Below, in pieces: positions 1-6,241 of a stretch of DNA of 17,563 nt. Location: NCBI GenBank assembly GCA_033837965.1, contig JAJLLM010000155.1, positions 1 through 17,563 of the forward strand, written 5' to 3'. Both the position numbers and the translations under genes were made by a program. The notes beneath the pieces are model-generated. The model was given only the letters and a program-made list of their open reading frames with translations, was not told the DNA's origin and did no database searches. This DNA comes from Pseudazoarcus pumilus_A. GTDB taxonomy: Bacteria; Pseudomonadota; Gammaproteobacteria; Burkholderiales; Rhodocyclaceae. Position 1 is the first letter of the stretch, and each line of letters begins with the position of its first letter.

Positions 1-18
1 CAATGACAGGGTTGGGCG

Positions 19-945
19 TTACGCACGTACCCGCTGCAGTTCATACGCCTGCAGATGCGTGAGCGCAAAGCGCAGCAGCGGCACCTCCACTCCACCCGCG
101 CCGGCCCGCTTCACCATGTCGCCGATGACGTGCTCGGCCTCGGTGCGGCCGCCGCTCTCCAGATCGCGCAGCATGGAGGCCTTGAGCGCCGAGCCGGCTT
201 CGGTGAGCGTGTTGCGGTAGGTCTCCAGCTGCTCGGCTTCCGGCCGATGACCGACAGTGGCCGCAACGGCCAGGCATTCGTCCAGCAGACCCAGCACCGT
301 AGCCTTGCCGTGCGTGGTTTCGAGAATGGTGCCGATGCTGGCACGCAGTGCGGTAGTGGCCGCAGCGAGCGTGGCGAGGAAGACCCATTTGTCCCACATG
401 CGCGCCTCGATGTCGGGCGACTCGCTAAAGGCAATGCCGCAAGTGGCCAGCCCCTGCAGGCGCGCATGGACTTCATCTGCCTGCGCCGCGTCGCGCGGGC
501 CGGCAAAGATGCGCTGCAGCTTGTTGAGGTGATGGATGCTGCCGTCGGGCGCCAGCGTGGTGGAGATGTGCGCCACACCGCCCATCACGGCGGAGCGGCC
601 GAAGCGCGCGTCGAGCCGGTCCATATGCGCCATGCCGTTGAGCAACGGCAAGACCATCGCGCCGCCTTCGACGGCCGGGGCGATGGCGTCCATTGCGGCA
701 TCCAGGTCGTAGGCCTTGCACGAGAGCATGACGAGACCGTAGGCGCCGGGCGTGGCACTGACCGAAGTCACCGCGTTGACCGGGCAATGGGCATCTCCCA
801 GCGGGCTCTTCACCACCAGCCCGTTGCGGCGCAGCAGTTCGGCACGCGCCGGGCGCACCAGAAAATCGACCTCCGCGCCGGACTGGATCAGACGTGCGCC
901 GTAGTACCCGCCGATACCGCCAGCGCCGAGAATCAGGGTTTTCAT
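19..945 (-). CDS. 2-dehydropantoate 2-reductase (ketopantoate reductase) family protein
   Basis: This 308-residue cytosolic protein belongs to the ketopantoate reductase (PanE/ApbA) family, which reduces a 2-keto acid with NADPH; the classical member makes pantoate for coenzyme A synthesis. The N-terminus carries the Rossmann motif GAGGIGGYYG (7-16). LNGMA (102-106) holds the conserved Asn103, MWDKW (183-187) the catalytic Lys186, and SML...GRTE (257-269) the substrate-binding Ser and Glu269. The length is normal for the family. By my alignment, the two Asn residues that follow the catalytic Lys in E. coli PanE (N180, N184) are Leu190 and Ala194 here. It may therefore be a paralogue acting on another 2-keto acid, so I give no gene symbol. 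The ATG has only a weak Shine-Dalgarno (ACGGA). The gene is divergent from the hydrolase at 1145. The family call is secure; the substrate is not. Confidence 0.9.
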   Translation of the reverse strand: MKTLILGAGGIGGYYGARLIQSGAEVDFLVRPARAELLRRNGLVVKSPLGDAHCPVNAVTSVSATPGAYGLVMLSCKAYDLDAAMDAIAPAVEGGAMVLPLLNGMAHMDRLDARFGRSAVMGGVAHISTTLAPDGSIHHLNKLQRIFAGPRDAAQADEVHARLQGLATCGIAFSESPDIEARMWDKWVFLATLAAATTALRASIGTILETTHGKATVLGLLDECLAVAATVGHRPEAEQLETYRNTLTEAGSALKASMLRDLESGGRTEAEHVIGDMVKRAGAGGVEVPLLRFALTHLQAYELQRVRA

Positions 946-1144
946 GTGCAGTCCGTTGTGAAGTTATCGGGATAATGGGTGTGGGGCATTGTCGCCGGCA
1001 AGGCGGGGGCTGGGCTGAATCCTGCTGGTCTGCGCAAGCTCGCGATTCAGGCCCCGTACATGGCGGGAACAAAGCCGCGCCGACACTGCCTCATACCCGC
1101 CGCGTGATGTGGCGCGGCCTCACATAACAATACGGAGACTCCCC
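946..1144. promoter_or_regulatory. Divergent intergenic region with a candidate minus-strand promoter
   Basis: This 199-nt gap lies between two divergent genes and must hold both promoters. On the minus strand TTGCCG (complement of 996-1001) and CATTAT (complement of 972-977), 18 nt apart, each match four of six sigma-70 consensus bases and sit about 30 nt before the reductase ATG. I see no convincing plus-strand promoter for the hydrolase. This is an eye match only. Confidence 0.3.
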
Positions 1145-2143
1145 ATGCCTCGCTGGCTACCCTCGCTCGTTCCCGCGCTGCTCTGCGCTCCGGCCATCGC
1201 ACTGGCCAACGCGCCGTCCTATGGGCCCAACCTGGAGGGCTTCGATTACCCGCATCCGGTGGGCAGCTTTGCCTTCACGTCGCAGGGCAAGGACGTGCAG
1301 ATAAGCTACATGGACGTCCAGCCCGCCGGCCAGGCCAATGGCCGCACGGTGGTGCTGATGCATGGCAAGAACTTCTGCGGCGCGAGCTGGGAAGGCAGCA
1401 TCAAGGCGCTGACGCAGGCCGGTTACCGCGTGGTGGCGCCGGATCAGATCGGCTTCTGCCGCTCGACCAAGCCGGAGGGCTACCAGTACAGCTTCCACCA
1501 GCTCGCGCGCAACACGGCCGCGCTGCTCGACCACCTCGGCGTGAAGCAACACGTGGTGATGGGGCACTCCATGGGCGGCATGCTGGCCACGCGCTATGCG
1601 CTGCTCTACCCGCAGCGGGTGGAGAAGCTGGTGATGGTGAACCCCATCGGGCTGGAAGACTGGCTGGCCAAGGGCGTGCCCTACATCAGCGTGGATGACT
1701 GGTACGCCGGCCAGCTCAAGACCACGCGCGAAGGCATCAAGAACTACCAGCTCACCACCTATTACAACGGCGAGTGGCGGCCGGAGTTCGACCGCTGGGT
1801 GGACATGTCGGCCGGCATGTTCAACGGGCCGGGCAAGGAGACGGTGGCCTGGCACTCGGCGCTGACCTTCGACATGATCCTCACGCAGCCGGTGTACCAC
1901 GAGTTCCACCGCCTGCAGGTGCCGACCGTGCTGATCGTGGGCGAGCATGACAACACCGCCATCGGCAAGCATCTGGTGCCGGAAGACCAGCGCAAGACGC
2001 TGGGCGACTACCGCGCCATGGCGCGCGACGTGGCGGCGAAGATTCCTGACGTGAAGCTGCACCTGTACTCCGACCTGGCACACTCACCGCAGGTACAGGA
2101 CCCGAAGCGCTTCCACGCCGACCTGCTCAAGCTGCTGGACTGA
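1145..2143 (+). CDS. Secreted alpha/beta-fold hydrolase
   Basis: This is a 332-residue alpha/beta hydrolase with an N-terminal Sec signal peptide (1-21, cleavage probably after ALA), so it should act in the periplasm or outside the cell. LMHGKNF (71-77) is the oxyanion-hole loop. GHSMGG (140-145) is the nucleophile elbow with Ser142. GEHDN (266-270) supplies the likely acid Asp269, and His313 in LAHSPQ completes the triad. VVAPDQIGFCRS (96-107) is typical of the epoxide-hydrolase/haloalkane-dehalogenase-like branch. An upstream in-frame ATG at 1109 exists, but the start at 1145 is preferred because it begins the signal peptide and follows GGAGA closely. The substrate cannot be read from sequence; ester, lactone or epoxide hydrolysis are all possible. 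The gene is alone on its strand and ends before a strong hairpin terminator. Confidence 0.9.
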   Translation: MPRWLPSLVPALLCAPAIALANAPSYGPNLEGFDYPHPVGSFAFTSQGKDVQISYMDVQPAGQANGRTVVLMHGKNFCGASWEGSIKALTQAGYRVVAPDQIGFCRSTKPEGYQYSFHQLARNTAALLDHLGVKQHVVMGHSMGGMLATRYALLYPQRVEKLVMVNPIGLEDWLAKGVPYISVDDWYAGQLKTTREGIKNYQLTTYYNGEWRPEFDRWVDMSAGMFNGPGKETVAWHSALTFDMILTQPVYHEFHRLQVPTVLIVGEHDNTAIGKHLVPEDQRKTLGDYRAMARDVAAKIPDVKLHLYSDLAHSPQVQDPKRFHADLLKLLD

Positions 2144-2166
2144 CCCCCTCAACCGGGCAAACAAAG

Positions 2167-2203
2167 AAGGCGCCGACTTCGGACTGAAGGCGGCGCCTTT
2201 TCA
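2167..2203. terminator. Rho-independent, probably bidirectional terminator
   Basis: The arms aaggcgccg (2167-2175) and cggcgcctt (2191-2199) pair perfectly, and cttc (2177-2180) with gaag (2186-2189) extends the stem after one A-G mismatch, leaving a 5-nt loop. On the plus strand a short T run follows, ending the hydrolase transcript. On the minus strand the hairpin is followed by TTCTTTGTTT, which suits termination of the toxin-antitoxin transcript arriving from 2250. Confidence 0.8.
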
Positions 2204-2249
2204 TTGGGGCGGTGTGCGTAGGCTGTCGGACCTTAGCGCCCAAGCGATG

Positions 2250-2597
2250 TCAGACGGCGTCTTCACCAAGGACGACTTTCAAGCTCTCGACCAAGAGCGG
2301 AAGGTCGTCCCGGATGATGCTCCACAAGGTGTCGTCTATGCCGAGATAACCGTGGATCAATCGGTTGCGAGTGGCAACGATCATTCGTCAGGGAATGGAC
2401 GGGTAGGCCTCACGAACATGAGCCGGAATGTGCGTGGCGGCTTCGCCGACGAGTTCGAGATTACGCAGCGATGCGTCGTACACTAGGCGATTGGCAACGA
2501 AGCCTCTCTGATCCATGCCTTGGGTATAGCTGAGTACGGCATTTGCGAACCGGGTCATGTCCTCAGCGTAGAAATGCCAGGCCCGCGCTTCAGACAT
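2250..2597 (-). pseudogene. hepT: HEPN-domain toxin (HepT/DUF86), interrupted by an in-frame TGA
   Basis: The frame starts at an ATG overlapping the antitoxin stop by 8 nt and reads 69 residues, including LRNLELVGEAATHIP (44-58), a hallmark of the HepT/DUF86 family. It then meets TGA at 2388-2390. Translation in the same frame beyond this codon is still excellent family sequence: ATRNRLIHGYLGIDD, LWSII, then a second stop at 2250-2252, giving 115 residues in all, the usual family length. The family normally has Trp (TGG) at the interrupted site (IPW), so one G-to-A change explains it. The RX4HXY motif (Arg77, His82, Tyr84), which holds the RNase residues and the Tyr that MntA AMPylates, lies after the stop. 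The 69-residue product should therefore lack toxin activity. A sequencing error or TGA read-through cannot be excluded from one sequence. Confidence 0.88.
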
Positions 2598-2880
2598 TGA
2601 TCCGGTCCCGCTCGACGAAAGGGCGAAGCTCCGGCCGCAAGGCCTTTTCCGTGACCAGATCGACCGGGCAACCCAGCAGGTCCTCAAGATAGAACTGCAC
2701 ACCGAAATAGCGACGCGACGTTGCGGGGCCGTCGAAGGCAACCAGTACGTCTACGTCGCTGCTCTCGGTGGCTTCATTGCGGGCAGCCGAGCCGAACAAG
2801 GCAAGCCGCTCCACCCCGAAACGGCTTTGCAGTTCGGGCTTGGAGCGCTCCAGCAGGTCGAGGATGTGCTGCCTGTTCAT
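2590..2880 (-). CDS. mntA: MNT-type minimal nucleotidyltransferase antitoxin (MntA-like)
   Basis: This 96-residue minimal nucleotidyltransferase has the catalytic signature LFGSAARNEATESSDVDV (28-45), the GSX10DXD pattern with Gly30-Ser31, Asp42 and Asp44, and a third likely metal ligand at Asp74 in CPVDLV. In MntA/HepT pairs the antitoxin neutralises its HEPN partner by AMPylating the Tyr of RX4HXY. The start at 2880 is chosen over a longer frame because GGAGG lies 7 nt upstream and the family begins at MNRQHIL. The toxin frame begins 8 nt before this gene ends, the normal antitoxin-first arrangement. All visible catalytic residues are intact although the partner is broken. TAGAAT (complement of 2934-2939) could be its -10 box, with a poor -35. 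Confidence 0.88.
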   Translation of the reverse strand: MNRQHILDLLERSKPELQSRFGVERLALFGSAARNEATESSDVDVLVAFDGPATSRRYFGVQFYLEDLLGCPVDLVTEKALRPELRPFVERDRINV

Positions 2881-2986
2881 GAACCAGCCTCCGGTAGCGC
2901 AGACCCGGACAGTCGGCGCTGTGGCGATGACGCATTCTAGCCTGCGTGAATGACTGCGGCAGCTTCCCATCCGGCACGCCGACCGC

Positions 2987-3589
2987 TCACCCCTCAGCGG
3001 GTCTGACCTTGGCCGCCATGCGCCGATCCGCGTAATCCAGCCCGAGATCGGACAAGGTCTTGAGCAGCGCGAACACCGTCAGCATTACCGCGCCACCGCC
3101 CAGCGAACCGGCCAGGATGATACCCAGGTGCATGGGCAGCACACGCAGATAGGGCAGGAACATCAGCGCACCGAGGTTGGGCCGGCCCTGCAGGTCGGCG
3201 GCGTGCTGGGCGGCGAAGGTTTCGCGCTGCGAAAGCACGAAGGACAGGCCGCAGCCGAGCAGCGCGATGATCTCCAGCGGTGCGGTGACCGCATGCTGCG
3301 CAAGCAGGAAGCCGAGATAGACGAGGTGGAAGATGCCGTAGTGCAGGACGAAGAAGCGCGCGGTGGAGCGCTTGCCGGCTTCGTCTTCCGGCACGCGCTC
3401 GCCGTTGGACGTGAAGCCCTCGGTGCTGAAGTTGCGCAGCGCCAGCATGCGGCGGCGGGCGTAGAAGCCGACGATGACGCTCTGGATCCAGTACGGCCAC
3501 ATGAGCCAGCCGATGTCCCAACCGAAGGCAATCGCCAGCACCAGGGTGCCGGCGTTGGCGAGGATCAGGTTGCGCGCGGACGGACTCAT
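2987..3589 (-). CDS. DUF6498-type integral membrane protein
   Basis: This inner-membrane protein of unknown function is about 200 residues, with roughly five to six hydrophobic segments (around 8-24, 27-43, 80-98, 103-119, 143-160, 163-177). The run IGWLMWPYWIQSVIVGFYARRRM and the later RFFVLHYGIFHLVYLGFL and MFLPYLRVLPMHLG resemble the DUF6498 family. No catalytic or ligand motif is evident. The start is uncertain: ATG at 3589 begins the compact membrane domain, but in-frame ATGs at 3613 and 3619 would add 8 or 10 residues, and none has a clear Shine-Dalgarno. It lies 16-46 nt downstream of the DUF945 gene on the same strand with no terminator between, so the two may be cotranscribed. Family assignment is from memory of conserved motifs and is tentative. 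Confidence 0.75.
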   Translation of the reverse strand: MSPSARNLILANAGTLVLAIAFGWDIGWLMWPYWIQSVIVGFYARRRMLALRNFSTEGFTSNGERVPEDEAGKRSTARFFVLHYGIFHLVYLGFLLAQHAVTAPLEIIALLGCGLSFVLSQRETFAAQHAADLQGRPNLGALMFLPYLRVLPMHLGIILAGSLGGGAVMLTVFALLKTLSDLGLDYADRRMAAKVRPAEG

Positions 3590-3635
3590 GCGGGCATTGT
3601 AGCGGCGGGCCATGACCACGGCCCGCCGGGCCGGC

Positions 3636-5330
3636 TCACTGCCCCATCCCGCCGCCGAGCATGCCCAGCATCAGCATCAACAGCATGGGGTCGACCTGCT
3701 GGCCATTGAAGGTGAGCACGTCGTTGGCAAAGCCCACGTCGGACGTCAGGCGGTCTTCCGTGACGGTGACGTACGGCAGCTCACGGATGCCCGCCAGCCA
3801 GTGGGCATAGCGTGCATCGCCAATCTCGCGCACGGCGGCGGGGTCAAGCCCCTTGCCGTGGTGTTCGGCGTCGGCAGCGAGGCGGAACAATTGATTGACG
3901 GCAGCGAGCTGCGCAGTGAGGTTCCCCTGCACCTTGAGGCGCGCGGGCAGTTCCTGCCAGTTGACGGGGGTGGTGGTCGGCGCGGACAGCGACAACGACA
4001 GGTTGCTGCGGATGTCATCTTGCTGCAGCACACTCAGATCGACGTGGTCGAAAGACAACAGCGGGGTGCCGGCAAAGGCAGATTCGGCGGCCAGCATCAT
4101 GGCGTGATGCACGTCCTGTTCGGTGGCCTGCGGCGGCACGTTGTCATGCAGCGCCATGACCTCCAGCAGCCGGCTGAGCGAGGCGCCATTCATGCCGTTG
4201 AGCGTCATCGACAGACGGCCGCCACCCAACTCATTCTGCCCCCACTGCAGCGGGCCGAGCACGATGTTCACGGTCTGATCCACCAGGGCACCTCGGCGCG
4301 CGGCGATGGAGTCGAGACTGATCTGACTGGTACGCACGCTCAGCCCGTTAGAAGCCGTTTCGATATTGCTGGCGTGGGCGGATGACGTTCCGCTCCACAG
4401 TTGCGGCCAGTCTTCCACCAGATCAGCTTCGCCACGCACCTTGCCCACGCGCAGGCTGGCGGCCTGCTCACCCAGCGTATCGACCACAAAGGATTGCAGC
4501 GCCAGCGTGGCTTTGAGGTGGGGGCGCGGCCCTGCTGCAGTGGGCGCAACACCCAGCATGACATCGGCCAGCAACTGTTCCAGACGCATGGCGCCCTCAT
4601 CGCTGCCGAAGTCGAAGCCATCCAGCGCAGTATTGAGCGTGCCGGTCCAGGCATCGCCGGCGCGCTGCAGCTCAGCCTGCACGCGCAAACCGTTGAAGGC
4701 CAGACGCGCGGCCTCCTCGGCCGGGGCGGTAAGCTCGGCGTGCAAGGCCTCCACGCCGTAGCTGAAGTCGAGCCAGTTCAGCGCCGCGTCAAACTGCGCC
4801 CAACCGCTGGCGCCTTTGAGTTGCGCCGTACCGCGTGCGCCGGAGGCATCGCTCAGCACCAGCGGACCTTCGTGTTCGGGCACACGGAAATCGGTGCGCA
4901 CCGAGCGGTCGAAATGCACGCGCAACGCCACATCGAGCAAAGGCTGATCGGCGGCCAGCTCGGGCAAGGCCGTGCGCAGATCCGCCGGCACCTCGGCCCG
5001 GCCATCGCCCGCGGCCAGCGCAAAACCATCGCCCACCCAAGGACCGTGACGCACCACCATTTCACCGCGCGCGTTGCGCACACCCGGCCACTCGGTAACG
5101 GCCAGCAGGCTCTCCGGCGGGGGGATGTAATCCAGCTCGTAGCGCAGCACGCCGTTGAAGACACCCGCCTCGTACTCCAGACGATGCACGGTCACACCGT
5201 CCTGCTGGGACAGGGCATCGGCAAACTGCCCGGTTTCGGACACCAGCACACGGCCGATACCGAACGCGGCCAGAACGTACGCCACCACCAGCACGGCCAA
5301 CGCCGCGGTGATGCGCAGGACAATCTTCAT
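3636..5330 (-). CDS. DUF945 (YdgA-like) membrane-anchored protein
   Basis: This 564-residue protein has one N-terminal hydrophobic helix (about 4-27, ITAALAVLVVAYVLAAFGIG) acting as an uncleaved signal anchor, then a long polar, beta-rich periplasmic portion. HRLEYEAGVFNGVLRYEL (about 48-65) is the motif that opens DUF945/YdgA proteins. The C-terminus is unusual, ending in a Met/Leu/Gly-rich stretch (MLLMLMLGMLGGGMGQ). The ATG at 5330 is chosen over the longer open frame, which runs to 5681 through the neighbouring gene, because GGAG lies 7 nt upstream and the anchor follows at once. It is 71 nt after the DUF4434 gene on the same strand. That gap has a 10-bp palindrome (gcgccggcgc, 5378-5387) but no clear terminator, so it may be the last gene of the polysaccharide operon. 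Its function is unknown; a cell-envelope role is inferred. Confidence 0.82.
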   Translation of the reverse strand: MKIVLRITAALAVLVVAYVLAAFGIGRVLVSETGQFADALSQQDGVTVHRLEYEAGVFNGVLRYELDYIPPPESLLAVTEWPGVRNARGEMVVRHGPWVGDGFALAAGDGRAEVPADLRTALPELAADQPLLDVALRVHFDRSVRTDFRVPEHEGPLVLSDASGARGTAQLKGASGWAQFDAALNWLDFSYGVEALHAELTAPAEEAARLAFNGLRVQAELQRAGDAWTGTLNTALDGFDFGSDEGAMRLEQLLADVMLGVAPTAAGPRPHLKATLALQSFVVDTLGEQAASLRVGKVRGEADLVEDWPQLWSGTSSAHASNIETASNGLSVRTSQISLDSIAARRGALVDQTVNIVLGPLQWGQNELGGGRLSMTLNGMNGASLSRLLEVMALHDNVPPQATEQDVHHAMMLAAESAFAGTPLLSFDHVDLSVLQQDDIRSNLSLSLSAPTTTPVNWQELPARLKVQGNLTAQLAAVNQLFRLAADAEHHGKGLDPAAVREIGDARYAHWLAGIRELPYVTVTEDRLTSDVGFANDVLTFNGQQVDPMLLMLMLGMLGGGMGQ

Positions 5331-5401
5331 CAGGAACTCCAAGGACAAGGGCACAAGCGCAGCGGCTCGCAGGGGTAGCGCCGGCGCGGACCGTCCGACG
5401 C

Positions 5402-6241
5402 CTACTTTGCTGCGCGCTGATTGTGCAGCAAGACCGCGCCCCACGGGCGATAGCGCAGCGAAAAGACCGCGCGCGCATGACATCCGGTATCCATCCGGGG
5501 GGTGGCGGGACGGGCAGCAAAGGGCTCCCGGGGGTCGCTGGTCTGAGCGAACGCCTCGGCCACGATGCCGATGGAACACGGCAGCGCGGCCCGGTAGGCA
5601 TGCAGCACCTCCGGTGCCAGCGTGGCGGTGCCGAGGCCGTCCTGCCACCACACCTGATCGACCGGCAGGCCCGCCAGCCAATCAGCATGCATTTCCGGCG
5701 TCAGCACGCCGGCAGAAACCGTGCTGATGTGCAGCGGTGCATCAAGCTGCGCGCGGAAAACGGCCAGTTGCCGCGCGAGGGTCTGGCGCAGTCCGGCGTC
5801 TGCAAAGATGTAGTCATCCAGCTCCAGCGGCAGATACCAGCCGGCGACTTGCAGCCCGCCGTGATCGCGCAACCAGCGCTGCTGGGCAAGGCTGTCTGCC
5901 AGCCATTGGTACCACTGCATGGTCACGGCCTGGCCATCCGCCATACGCTGGTAGTACGACGGGTCGAAGGCAAGCCCGAGAATCAGACGCAGGCCGCTGC
6001 GCTCTGCCGCACGCAGCCGCTGCATGAGCCAGCCGTCCCGACCGCCGAACGTGGAATCGCCATGCCGCGTCCATTGCACGATGAGGGTGTGCACACCCGC
6101 CGTACGCGCCCCGTCCAGCACGCCTCGCCAGTCGTCTTCAGCCACTTGTTCATCGACGTTCAACGGCTGATAGAACAGCACACCGTCGGCATGTGCCGGC
6201 AGGCACACGGCCAGCCACAACAGGATCATCCAGCGCTTCAC
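5402..6241 (-). CDS. Secreted DUF4434 protein, TIM-barrel glycosidase-like (YbcH-type)
   Basis: This 279-residue exported protein has signal peptide 1-18 (cleavage after AHA). It matches DUF4434: FYQPLNVD at the mature start, VLDGARTAGVHTLIVQWTRHG (41-61), LRLILGLAFDPSYY (84-97), GWYLPLELDDY (134-144) and VWWQDGLG (197-204). The spacing looks like strands of a TIM barrel, with Glu140 and Asp201 placed where glycoside hydrolases often carry catalytic acids; that is inference. The start is GTG at 6239-6241, overlapping the nfrA stop by 4 nt, with GGAG 8 nt upstream. A DUF4434 gene (ybcH) also follows nfrA in E. coli as I recall it. The likely role is periplasmic processing of the exported polymer, by analogy with hydrolases in Pel and PNAG systems. 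No direct function is known to me. Confidence 0.85.
   Translation of the reverse strand: MKRWMILLWLAVCLPAHADGVLFYQPLNVDEQVAEDDWRGVLDGARTAGVHTLIVQWTRHGDSTFGGRDGWLMQRLRAAERSGLRLILGLAFDPSYYQRMADGQAVTMQWYQWLADSLAQQRWLRDHGGLQVAGWYLPLELDDYIFADAGLRQTLARQLAVFRAQLDAPLHISTVSAGVLTPEMHADWLAGLPVDQVWWQDGLGTATLAPEVLHAYRAALPCSIGIVAEAFAQTSDPREPFAARPATPRMDTGCHARAVFSLRYRPWGAVLLHNQRAAK

Noticed and set aside
2388..2390. The in-frame TGA as a selenocysteine codon
   Set aside because: The family has Trp here, not Cys, and no selenocysteine insertion hairpin is evident just downstream; a TGG-to-TGA change is simpler.
2214..2486. A 90-codon plus-strand frame opposite the broken toxin
   Set aside because: It has no domain and a poor start, and it lies wholly antisense to the HEPN frame. 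That strand explains the sequence.
5331..5681. N-terminal extension of the DUF945 protein
   Set aside because: The extra 117 codons overlap the DUF4434 gene in another frame, and the signal anchor and Shine-Dalgarno fit the ATG at 5330.
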